Made by a program: the position numbers and the translations under genes. Positions 1 to 8,284 of a stretch of 64,000 bases of DNA are shown one piece after another. How positions within the stretch are numbered: position 1 is the first letter of the stretch; every line of letters begins with the position of its first letter. Below the pieces are notes generated by a model that worked only from the letters and a program-made list of their open reading frames with translations, was not told where the DNA came from and made no database searches. This DNA is from a bacterium (lineage in GTDB: Bacteria; 4484-113; JAFGCY01): the NCBI GenBank assembly GCA_020849855.1, contig JADZFO010000002.1, positions 1 through 64,000 of the forward strand. The letters are read 5' to 3'.

Positions 1-279
1 ACCCCGGCGCACATCGCAGTCGCTCGCAGGCTGCTCCTCCAGATCCGCTCGGTCCTCAGATCCGGCCAGCCATTCTTCAACCCGGAAAGTAGATCCTCGT
101 GTTGACAAGTAACACGGTATCTACGGGGAAGGGGAAGATGCCGGCCCGGCTGCACGGCCTGCGGCCTTTGCAGGAGGGGGCGGTGAAGGCCTGATAACGC
201 CTGAATAACAGTTAGGTAAACTTACGTCAAATCTACAACTGAGCTGGCGTGAACGGATTCAAAGCCTCACCTGGCTCGA
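1..279. other. Left-edge stretch with no supported gene
   Basis: No convincing gene is visible. Frame 1 of the plus strand is open from the window edge to a TGA at 103-105 and could be the tail of a gene lying outside, but 34 codons without a recognisable motif are not enough to call it. A TTGACA at 102-107 has no -10 at proper spacing. Confidence 0.4.
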
Positions 280-285
280 TATAAT
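258..285 (+). promoter_or_regulatory. Candidate sigma-70-like promoter of the pseudokinase/TPR locus
   Basis: A perfect TATAAT lies at 280-285 and a partial -35 (TTCAAA, 258-263) sits 16 bp upstream. Transcription would start near 292, giving a leader of about 130 nt before the favoured ATG at 424. No other good promoter is seen upstream of the next four same-strand genes. Confidence 0.5.
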
Positions 286-423
286 CAGCGTGACCCACCG
301 CGGGGAGAGCGGATATGCTCTATGGAAGGCGAGAGCTGCGAGGCGGCTGCTTTCCGGCTGCGGGGCCTGAGGGTTGGTCAACCTGGCGAGATACACCACG
401 GGGTCGGGTTGAAGGGGGCGTTA

Positions 424-1140
424 ATGGGGACAAACGTGACAAGCGCACTGAGCGAATCAGTTGCCTTGGCGCAGGGTCTGCCTGAGTCAATCGCGGAACG
501 GTTCTGGCTGCAGAAGGAATATGCCATTCCCGGCTCCGAGCGCCTGTTTATGGCGCGCAGCCGGGAGGATGGCCGCCGTTGCTGGCTGCTTTGCGCCGGC
601 CATGACGCCGGGAGCCAGGACCGCATCAGCACTGCCTACTTCTCCCTCAGCGGGCTTGAGCACCCGCATCTGATGACGCCCCAGCGCGATACCGCCGCCA
701 ACGGCCAGTATCTGAGCTTTGCGTATAACGCGGACGCCCCTTTGAGCGAAGTAGAGATAGAGCTGCTCAGCGGGCCGGAGCGCCTGCGCCTGACGGCTCA
801 GCTCATCGGCATCGTGGACTGGCTGCAGAGCCTGCCCCAGCCGGTGGCGCACCTTGAACTTGCACCAGGATTCATGTGGGTCTCCCCCGGCCTGAAGTGG
901 CTGCGCCTGGGCGGCTTCATGGGCGCTGTGCGCCCGGCGAGCCAGCAGGACCTGAAGGCCGACCGGGTGGACGCCCAGGAATTGATCACCAGGGTGCTGC
1001 AGGGCAGTACCCGCAGCGGCAGCCCTGATGAGGCGACTGCCGCGCTGCGCAGCTGGATCGAAGAGGGTTCGGCTGCGGCTCCCGCCTTGCTGGGGGCTTT
1101 GCAGCGGATTTATGTTGCTGAAGTAATGACCGACCTGTGA
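424..1140 (+). CDS. Degenerate protein-kinase-like (pseudokinase) protein
   Basis: The 238-residue protein has the outline of the C-lobe of a Ser/Thr kinase: a leucine-rich helix (ERLRLTAQLIGIVDWL), then HLELAPGFMWV where an active kinase has H-x-D-x-x-x-x-N, then a short strand ending LRLGGF where DFG is expected. The catalytic Asp, the Asn and the DFG Asp are all missing, so I infer a binding or scaffold role, not phosphotransfer. The start at 424 is chosen because AAGGGGG ends 5 nt upstream; an in-frame ATG at 322 has its purine run 14 nt away. It is the first gene of a same-strand series with the giant TPR gene. The kinase assignment rests on motif spacing only and could be wrong. Confidence 0.5.
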   Translation: MGTNVTSALSESVALAQGLPESIAERFWLQKEYAIPGSERLFMARSREDGRRCWLLCAGHDAGSQDRISTAYFSLSGLEHPHLMTPQRDTAANGQYLSFAYNADAPLSEVEIELLSGPERLRLTAQLIGIVDWLQSLPQPVAHLELAPGFMWVSPGLKWLRLGGFMGAVRPASQQDLKADRVDAQELITRVLQGSTRSGSPDEATAALRSWIEEGSAAAPALLGALQRIYVAEVMTDL

Positions 1141-1195
1141 GGCCGGCTGAAGTTCCACGGGGCGCAGGAGGCGCCGGGGTAAAGGGGTAATAGAG

Positions 1196-4100
1196 ATGTT
1201 CCAAAACTTCGATTACGGGAAGTCGCTGCTTAAGCAGCTGGAGGCCTATCGCAGGCTTCCGGCTCCGCAGCAGCAAAAGCGGCATCCCGCGATGGTGAAG
1301 CAGCTGGAACAGTATGCGCTGCGATTCCTGCAGGAGGTTACCAAGAGCGGCAGCAGCAATCCCGGCATGCTGAAGAACGGCGCCGAAGCGATGGTCGAGG
1401 CGGCCTTTATTCTGCAGGAGCCCATTTCTGTTTACCAGGCCTTCGCCGAAATGGCGGGCCGCAGCCGCAAGGTGCCGGTGGTCCCGGGCCTGGCGGCGAT
1501 GGTGGACAAGCTGCTGGAAATGCCCACTTCAACCAAGAAGGAGCGGGCAACTCTGCTCAGCTGGCGCATCGTGACCGGCACCATGCGGCCCGAGCGTCAC
1601 ATCAAGTACCTGGCGGAACGCGCGCATCTGACCGAGTCCGGAAACGACTGGAAGGAATACGCCTATGGCGTGATCCAGCTTGTGCGCAAGGACAGCATCA
1701 AACTGACGGACGAACTGGTCAGCGTGGCGCTGAGCGACCTGCTGGCCAGCAAGAACACCCTGGGTGACCAGAGCGTGCCCCTGCAGCTCCTGGCCGCCGA
1801 GAGCCTGATCATCCGCAAGAACCTGCGGCAGGCTGAGCAGGTGCTGATCGACCTGGCCCGCGAGGGCAACGAGGGCAATCCGCAGCTGCTGGATATGGTG
1901 CGCCTGATCCTGGACGCCCGCGCCGACAGCTCCTGGGAGCTGCACCAGATGGCCCTGGCGCCGCTGCTGCGCGACTTTACCCGCGGCAGCCTGATGTGGA
2001 ACCCGGTGCATGAGAAGCTCTCGCGCGCCCGGATCCACGAAGAGTCGATGGCGCACTGGCTGATCGAGAACGCGGATACCGTGCGCGAGCGCCAGCTGGT
2101 GGACTTCACCACCCTGTGCATCATGGACCTGCCGCCCGACATCAGCAAGCCCCTGCTGAACCGCTGGCACAATGTGCTGACCCAGAGCGGCTGGCAGGAT
2201 GATGCGATTGCGGAAGTCTTCCAGAACGCGCAGGTGCGCCTGAAGGAGCGCAGCTCCGCCCCGGCCGAGAAGAAGCCCGAGCCGGTGGCCGAGGCCCCGA
2301 AAGAGAGCAAGAGCGCCAAGCCGGCGGAGAAGAAGGCGCAGCCGGCCCCCGAGCCGGTGGTGGCCGCCGCCGAGCCTGAGCCCGTCCCGGCCGAGGCCGT
2401 GGAAGCTGAGGCTGCGGAGATCGAGGCCATTGCCGAAGCCGAGCCCGTCATGGCCAGCGCTGTCGAAGAGCCGGAGGCTGAGGTTCTGGAAGCCGAGGCT
2501 GAGGAAGCTGAGGCCGAGCCCGAATCTGAGCCGGAAGTCCAGGCCGAGGCTGAGCCGCAGGAAGAGCCCGCGGCAGAGACCGATGCCGAGGAGCTGGAAG
2601 TGCCGGTGGCCGCGGCCGCGGATAACAGCGAGAGCGAGTCCCTGCTGCCGCGCGCCCTGCGCGAGCTGCTGGCCGCGGAGCCGCAGCCGGCGCAGTACCT
2701 GGCCGCCCTGGGGCAGCAGATTGACCGCGAGGGCCTCAGCCTTGGCCGCGCCGAAGAGCTGCTGAAGGAAGTCTCCGCGCTGGAAGGCCCCGACTGGGCC
2801 AGGCTGGAGACCCGCATGTGGCTGGTTGAGCAGCTCCTTTATGAATGTGATGTGGAAGGTGCGGCGGCCCTGTTCTCTGAACTGGTCGAGTACCGCAACG
2901 GCCCCGAGATGGCCCAGGCCCGCGAGCTTTACAGCGGCCCGGCCCTTGAAGAGCTGCTGGGCCGGATCTATAAGGCCGCCGGCGGCGACGACCTGCCCTC
3001 GGAGATCGCGGCGCCCGCCGGGACCGTGGCCCTTTCGCTGGGCGACTGGCGCTCGGCTCTGAAGCTGGCCGGCAATGTCGGCGCGGCCGACCCGCGCCAT
3101 GGCGAGCTTTACGGCCAGATCGAGCAGTGGCTGGTCTCCAACAACGATTCAAGCCCGGCGCAGCTTATCGCCCTGGCCAGCGCCCAGCGCGGCCATCGCG
3201 GCGATGCCGCCGCCGGCCTGGAAGCCGCCACCACGGCGGCCCTGCTGGCACCTGATGACGAGGAAGTCGTCGCGGCCTACAAGACCTGGGCCAGCCAGGT
3301 GCCGGCCGCCGAGCTGCACCGCCAGCGCGCGCAGCAGGCGACCTATTTCTGCGCCCGCGAGCAGCGCTATGAGCTGCTGGAAACAGCCCTGGACGAGATT
3401 GCCGCCCTGGTGGCGATCGGCGCGGCCGATTCAGCGGCCGCCGACGACAAGCAGCTGATGGACTGGCTGGAGCAGCTGCGTCCGGTGCTGGACAAGATTG
3501 ACGAGGCGCTGCGCACCGCACTGCGCTTTAAGTGGACCCGGGCTTACCTGACCCTGATCGCGCGGACCGAGAAGCGCAGCCTGCTGCCCGCCGCGCTGAA
3601 GCAGGCCAGCACCGAGCTGGCCCCGGCGGAGACCCTTGAGCTGGTGCACGCGCTGGCCGCGGCAATCCCAACGGCCACCCGCGTGGAAGTGGAGTGCGAT
3701 TCACTGCTGCGCCAGGGCCAGTGGGAGCAGGCCGTCCAGGTTGTGGGCGCTGGCGCCGGCAGCGGTGACGGTATCGCTGTCCATGATTCACTTGAACTGA
3801 TTTACGACCGTCTGCCGACCGAGCATGTCGTGCAGGCTTCACGGCGCCTGTCCGGCCTGCTGGCCGAAAGCGCCGGCGCGGATGCGCAGCTTGAGATGAT
3901 CAAGTTCCTGCACGAGCGCTTCATCGGCCACGAACACGGCGGCAACGGGAACGGCAATGGTAACGGCAATGGCCACAGCGCCCCCGTGCCGGAGCTGGAC
4001 GGCTACATCGACGAGGCGCTGGCGGAACTGATCGCCCAGCGCCATGAGCCGGCCCTGCGCTTCAGGCTCAGCGTGCGTCAGCACGAGGAGAACGTGGAGC

Positions 4101-7100
4101 AGTCCGTGCGCGACCTGCTGGAGCTGGCGCGCCAGGGTGACAGCGCAGCTATAGAGTCCCTGGGCATCATGCTTGAAAAGCTCTGCCTGATCGGCGAGCC
4201 CAAGGAGCTGATCCTCTCCGCGGCGGAGGCCTTTGCCTCATCGCAGGCCGGCTCGCAGCCCGACCGGGTTGTGGGCATGCTGTGCCAGGCCGGGCTTGCC
4301 GCGGAGCAGCCGGGCTGGGCGCTGGAGCGCGTGAACACGCTGTCTGTCTATCCCAGCAGTCCTGCCTCCCTGAACCTGATGGGACAGGTGGCGATCCGCC
4401 TGAAGGACTATGACCTGGCCCTGAAGATGGTTGAAGAGCTCAACCTGCACCATGCCTATAAGGAAATTAAGCCCTTGCTTACTGAACTCCAGGCGGCCAA
4501 GCCGGACAGCGAGCCCGTGCTGATGGCCTCGCTGCTGCAGGTCCTGAACCCCGAGTCGCAGGATCTGCCGCAGGCATTCAACATGCTGCTGCAGTACACC
4601 CAGGTCCTGCAGGGCCGCGGGGCCAGCCTGGCCGAAGGCCTGGCGCCCGTGCGCGAGCCGATCGAGGCGCTGACCGATGCGCAGCCCGGCGAGATTGACG
4701 CCAAGCTGCTGCAGATCGCGCTCTTCGCCTCGACGGGCCAGCTGGAACGCGCATCCCGCCTGGTGCAGGATGTGGTCAACAGCGGCCCGGTGGCGGCCAA
4801 CCGCGTGCTGGCGCTGTTCGATCGCCTGGCGCTGCAGGATGCGGACCTGCCCTCCGGCATGGTGCTGGCCTGGGGCCAGGCGCTCTTTGACACCGGCCGC
4901 TTCGCCGAGGCGCTGGACCGCATCGCGGGCCTGCGCAACGCGGTGGGCGACTACCCGGAGTACATGGCCCTGCTGGAGGAGATCAAGAAGGCCGGCGGCG
5001 GCGCCGGGGCGAGCATGCAGCTTGCCGAGGCCTACATGCGCGTGCACCTGTGGCCGCGCAGCGCAGAGGAGTATGCCCAGGCCCTCAGCGAGGACCTGCA
5101 CCTGGCCGAGCCGATTCTGACCCAGCTGCGCAACCATGGCGCGCTGGACCCGCACCCGATGAAGTACCCGCTGCAGGTTGTGGCCCTGCGCGCCGTTGCC
5201 GAGTCCAGCCGCGAGGCCGACTGGCAGTGGGCGCTGTCGGCCCTGACCTGGCTCACGCCGCGCTGGTCCGCCGAGGAGCTGTATGCCATCGGTGCGGCCC
5301 TGCGCCAGAAGGTCGGCAATGTCGAGCTGGAGAAGAGCCAGATCGTCGACCTGCTGATGAACCTGCATCAGCTGGCCCTGCGCGCCGGTGATGCGCGCGC
5401 CGCGCTGGACTACCTGGCCGAGGCCTGGGAGCTGCGCGAGCACAGTGACCATGACCTGGGCGCCGCGCTGCGCAACCTGGATACCAGCAAGCTGCCGGAT
5501 GACCCGGCGCTGTGGATGCAGCTGCGCCGTCTGGAGATGGAGATCGCGCTGGGCCGCAACGACGGTCCGGCGGTGCTGGAGACCGCCCGCCTGCTGGCGG
5601 GGACAGGCAAGGTCGGGCGCGACGCCGCGCAGCAGTACCTGCGCGCCTATGAACAGCGCCAGGAAGACCCTGTCCCGGTGCGGATCGAGCGCCTTAAGCT
5701 GCTGGACCTGGAAGAAGCGGCCAGCCAGCAGGAGTTCATTTCGAGCCTGATTGGCATTGGCCGGGCCGAGCTGCCCGGCTCGGCGGCACGTGAGCTGGCG
5801 CGCATGACCCTGCCGCTGGCCCAGGCCAAGCCGGGTGATGTGGAGCGCCAGCGCGCCCTGCTGATGCTGCTGCATAAGCTGGGCGACTACAGCCGGGCCT
5901 GGCACCTGGCGCAGTGGCACGCGGAAGACCGCGGCCCCGGCGGCAAGGAAGCGCTGGTCCTGATGGAAGAGGCGGCCTCCAGCGAGTTCGCCGTGACCCA
6001 GCAGGTCGACATGGTGGAGACTCACCTGCGCCGCGGCGAGTTTGACCGCGCGGCGGCGGCGCTGGAGAAGCTGCAGTGGGCCAACCTGGGCGAGACGCCT
6101 TCGGGCGAGCCGCTGCCGGAGGCCCTGGGCCTGCGCGCGGCCGACCTGGCGGAGTCCCTGCTGGCCCAGACAGCGGCCTCTGATGCGGCCGCGCATATGG
6201 CGCGCCGCTGGCTGGTGTCCTGGTACCGCGAGCGCGGCCAGACCGCCCTGGCGGCGGACCATCTGGTCTGGGCTTATCTCTCCGGCCTGCAGCTGCCGGC
6301 AGCCTGGCTGCACGACGCTGACAGCGCTGACCTGCTTTACCGCAGCGGCCAGCTGCATGAGGCCCAGGGCAGCACGGAGCAGGCCCTCAGGCAGTACCGC
6401 CGCGCCCGCCAGGCCCGCGCCATTGACGACCTGGTGCCGGCCCTGGTGCGCCTGCGCCTGAGCTCGCTGGCCGAGGCCGAGGGCGAAATTCACGAAGCTT
6501 ATGAGCTGGCCCAGGAAGCGCTGGATGTTGACCCCAGCGGTGTGCTGGCCAAGCGCCGTGTCGACAGCCTCAAGCGCTACATCTACCAGCATCAGGTGGA
6601 GATGGCGCGCAACCAGCCCGACAGCGCCCAGCGCAGCCTGGCCATCGCGCGGCTGCAGCGCAGCGCCGGCGAGTTGTCCGAGGCGATCAGCGAGCTGCAG
6701 GCGGCCATCGGCCGCGGGCAGAACGACGCAGAGATCTATGTCGAGCTGGCCGAGTGCTTTGTGGACAACGGCGAGTTCAACATTGCCCGCCGCGCCTATA
6801 ACGAAGTGATTAAGCGCCTGGAGACCGAGCAGCGTGAACCGGAGCTGCGTCTGCGGGCCCTCTACGGCCTGGCGACAGCCGAGGAGCACCTGAGCAACCG
6901 CGAGCAGGCCATCCTGCTGCTGGAGCAGCTGCTGGTGATCCGCCACAACTACCGCGACAGCCGCCAGCGCCTCGACCGGCTGTATGCCGGCGAGTCCTCG
7001 CTGGTGCCCACGGCGCCGGCCCCGAAGGCCGAGAGCACCGCCAAGTCCGAGGCTGCCCGCACGGCGACCAGCGATATCCTGGACGAGCTGCTGGCCCTGC

Positions 7101-7141
7101 TGAAGGACCCCGGCGATGGACGCAGCGGAGGCAAGGGCTAA
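1196..7141 (+). CDS. Giant TPR/alpha-solenoid protein (1981 aa)
   Basis: The start has AAAGGGG 8 nt upstream. Residues 1-355 are helical; about 360-475 form a Pro/Ala/Glu-rich, highly acidic linker; from about 476 to 1940 the protein is a long run of paired helices typical of TPR solenoids. The clearest TPR units are near the C-terminus (for example YVELAECFVDNGEFNIARRAY). A Gly-Asn run lies near residues 912-926 (nt about 3942-3974). No signal peptide or membrane segment is visible, so it is probably cytoplasmic. TPR proteins of this size usually scaffold protein complexes. Its stop codon abuts the GTG of the next gene, which implies translational coupling. The partner and process are unknown. 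Confidence 0.85.
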   Translation: MFQNFDYGKSLLKQLEAYRRLPAPQQQKRHPAMVKQLEQYALRFLQEVTKSGSSNPGMLKNGAEAMVEAAFILQEPISVYQAFAEMAGRSRKVPVVPGLAAMVDKLLEMPTSTKKERATLLSWRIVTGTMRPERHIKYLAERAHLTESGNDWKEYAYGVIQLVRKDSIKLTDELVSVALSDLLASKNTLGDQSVPLQLLAAESLIIRKNLRQAEQVLIDLAREGNEGNPQLLDMVRLILDARADSSWELHQMALAPLLRDFTRGSLMWNPVHEKLSRARIHEESMAHWLIENADTVRERQLVDFTTLCIMDLPPDISKPLLNRWHNVLTQSGWQDDAIAEVFQNAQVRLKERSSAPAEKKPEPVAEAPKESKSAKPAEKKAQPAPEPVVAAAEPEPVPAEAVEAEAAEIEAIAEAEPVMASAVEEPEAEVLEAEAEEAEAEPESEPEVQAEAEPQEEPAAETDAEELEVPVAAAADNSESESLLPRALRELLAAEPQPAQYLAALGQQIDREGLSLGRAEELLKEVSALEGPDWARLETRMWLVEQLLYECDVEGAAALFSELVEYRNGPEMAQARELYSGPALEELLGRIYKAAGGDDLPSEIAAPAGTVALSLGDWRSALKLAGNVGAADPRHGELYGQIEQWLVSNNDSSPAQLIALASAQRGHRGDAAAGLEAATTAALLAPDDEEVVAAYKTWASQVPAAELHRQRAQQATYFCAREQRYELLETALDEIAALVAIGAADSAAADDKQLMDWLEQLRPVLDKIDEALRTALRFKWTRAYLTLIARTEKRSLLPAALKQASTELAPAETLELVHALAAAIPTATRVEVECDSLLRQGQWEQAVQVVGAGAGSGDGIAVHDSLELIYDRLPTEHVVQASRRLSGLLAESAGADAQLEMIKFLHERFIGHEHGGNGNGNGNGNGHSAPVPELDGYIDEALAELIAQRHEPALRFRLSVRQHEENVEQSVRDLLELARQGDSAAIESLGIMLEKLCLIGEPKELILSAAEAFASSQAGSQPDRVVGMLCQAGLAAEQPGWALERVNTLSVYPSSPASLNLMGQVAIRLKDYDLALKMVEELNLHHAYKEIKPLLTELQAAKPDSEPVLMASLLQVLNPESQDLPQAFNMLLQYTQVLQGRGASLAEGLAPVREPIEALTDAQPGEIDAKLLQIALFASTGQLERASRLVQDVVNSGPVAANRVLALFDRLALQDADLPSGMVLAWGQALFDTGRFAEALDRIAGLRNAVGDYPEYMALLEEIKKAGGGAGASMQLAEAYMRVHLWPRSAEEYAQALSEDLHLAEPILTQLRNHGALDPHPMKYPLQVVALRAVAESSREADWQWALSALTWLTPRWSAEELYAIGAALRQKVGNVELEKSQIVDLLMNLHQLALRAGDARAALDYLAEAWELREHSDHDLGAALRNLDTSKLPDDPALWMQLRRLEMEIALGRNDGPAVLETARLLAGTGKVGRDAAQQYLRAYEQRQEDPVPVRIERLKLLDLEEAASQQEFISSLIGIGRAELPGSAARELARMTLPLAQAKPGDVERQRALLMLLHKLGDYSRAWHLAQWHAEDRGPGGKEALVLMEEAASSEFAVTQQVDMVETHLRRGEFDRAAAALEKLQWANLGETPSGEPLPEALGLRAADLAESLLAQTAASDAAAHMARRWLVSWYRERGQTALAADHLVWAYLSGLQLPAAWLHDADSADLLYRSGQLHEAQGSTEQALRQYRRARQARAIDDLVPALVRLRLSSLAEAEGEIHEAYELAQEALDVDPSGVLAKRRVDSLKRYIYQHQVEMARNQPDSAQRSLAIARLQRSAGELSEAISELQAAIGRGQNDAEIYVELAECFVDNGEFNIARRAYNEVIKRLETEQREPELRLRALYGLATAEEHLSNREQAILLLEQLLVIRHNYRDSRQRLDRLYAGESSLVPTAPAPKAESTAKSEAARTATSDILDELLALLKDPGDGRSGGKG

Positions 7142-7684
7142 GTGAGCGGAGAAGCAATCGTGGAAGAGCTGCAGTCAGGCGGGGCATTCAGCAATGGCGA
7201 GATCCGCGATGCCGGGCTGGACGCGCGGGTGAACTACCTCAGCGAGAAGCTCAGCGAGCTGCAGCTCAAGCTGGAAACAGCGCTGGCGCGCATTGCCCAT
7301 CTGGAGGGCGACCTGATCGAGCTGCGCGATAAGCAGAGCGCAGCAGGCAGCGCGGGCGCCCCGAGACCTGCGCAGCGCGGGCCGGCAGCCGAACAGCCGG
7401 TGCTCGGCGCGGGCGCGACTTCCTCGACGATCCAGGATGTGCTGCGCAAGGTCTACAGCGGCGATGCCGAGGGCGCGCAGAAGCTGCTGCTCTCCCTGAG
7501 CAAGGATGAGATGGCGCGCAACACCTCGGTGGTGGCCCTGGTGGCGGCGACGCTGTGCATCCAGCGCGGCGACATGAACGCCGGCCTGACCGCGCTGCAG
7601 CGGGCCCGCCAGTTCACGGATGACCCGCGCCTGCTGCGCGTCATCGATCTGGTGGAAGGGCAGCTTGGCCTGCAGCCCAGCTAG
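7142..7684 (+). CDS. Small coiled-coil/TPR-like protein coupled to the giant TPR gene
   Basis: The GTG start directly follows the TAA of the TPR gene with no intervening base, so ribosomes probably pass from one gene to the other. Residues about 25-60 form a coiled coil (LSEKLSELQLKLETALARIAHL), followed by a Gly/Ala/Pro linker and a C-terminal helical part (about 95-175) that reads like one or two degenerate TPR units. I do not recognise a named family. Position and composition suggest a partner subunit of the giant TPR protein. Translation from the GTG is likely because no ATG lies near a purine-rich site. Confidence 0.7.
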   Translation: MSGEAIVEELQSGGAFSNGEIRDAGLDARVNYLSEKLSELQLKLETALARIAHLEGDLIELRDKQSAAGSAGAPRPAQRGPAAEQPVLGAGATSSTIQDVLRKVYSGDAEGAQKLLLSLSKDEMARNTSVVALVAATLCIQRGDMNAGLTALQRARQFTDDPRLLRVIDLVEGQLGLQPS

Positions 7685-7846
7685 TGAAGGGCCACTATTA
7701 ACACAGCATTAAATGGCTCTGTGATTGCCGTTAGCATGACCGGAACTGCGCGGCCGCGGTGTTAGCATCCGAGTAGCAGCGCAGCGGCAGCTTCGCCTTG
7801 AATGCGTCCCTGGGCGGGCTGCGCATGGAAGCAGGGAGTAAGGCCG

Positions 7847-8212
7847 ATGGCAAGCATCCAGGAAAGCCTCAAGCAGATTTCCGCGCTTGACGGTTTCATC
7901 GCAGCAGCCCTTGTCGACAGCTCTTCCGGCATGACGATGGGCCAGATTAATGCCAACGGGATTGATCTGGACACGGCGGCCGCCGGTAGCAGTGATGTCG
8001 TCCGCAGCAAGCGCCGGATGATGTCGCAGCTTGGCATGGACGACGACATTGAAGACATCCTCATCACCCTGGGCAACCAGTACCACGTCATCCGTCCGGC
8101 CAGCCACAGCGACATGGACGTGTTTTTCTATGTGGTGCTGGACCGCGAGCGGGCCAACCTGGCCCTGGCGCGCGTGAAGGTGCTGCAGGCCGAGAAAAGC
8201 GCCGAGTTTTGA
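7847..8212 (+). CDS. Roadblock/LC7-domain protein (MglB-like fold)
   Basis: A 121-residue protein spanning one roadblock/LC7 domain: an N-terminal helix, the strand-turn FIAAALVDSSSGMTMG near residues 15-30, the central EDILITLGNQYHVIRP segment, and the C-terminal VLDRERANLALARVKV helix. Such proteins dimerise and, in better-known cases, regulate small Ras-like GTPases (MglB/MglA) or act in two-component and motility circuits. No GTPase gene lies in the window. The ATG at 7847 has GGAGTAAGG just upstream. The frame stays open past the TGA at 8210-8212 into the acidic tail gene, which is treated as a separate finding. Confidence 0.8.
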   Translation: MASIQESLKQISALDGFIAAALVDSSSGMTMGQINANGIDLDTAAAGSSDVVRSKRRMMSQLGMDDDIEDILITLGNQYHVIRPASHSDMDVFFYVVLDRERANLALARVKVLQAEKSAEF

Positions 8213-8284
8213 CTGCAGCCCGGCAACCAGTCAGCCGCGGCTGAGGCCGGGGCCGCCCCTGCACGCAGCGAGGAAGCAGCGCCC

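Noticed and set aside
102..123. TTGACA near the left edge as a promoter
   Set aside because: The nearest TATCTA is only 10 bp downstream, too close for a sigma-70-type promoter.
1529..3100. 523-codon minus-strand frame
   Set aside because: Antisense shadow of the TPR gene's acidic linker and flanks; no family motif and no ribosome site.
4238..6946. 902-codon open frame on the minus strand inside the TPR gene
   Set aside because: It is antisense to a clear TPR gene; its Gln/Ala/Leu-rich, motif-free composition is what GC-rich codon bias produces on the opposite strand.
7685..7846. Possible promoter or terminator between the coiled-coil gene and the roadblock gene
   Set aside because: A TAGCAT at 7763-7768 lacks a -35, and the AGGGCCA/TGGCTCT pairing has a 20-nt loop and no T-run. 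Nothing is firm in this 162-bp gap.
8210..8212. Reassignment of TGA as a sense codon genome-wide
   Set aside because: TGA ends several well-bounded genes here, including the pseudokinase gene and the permeases, so the standard code applies.
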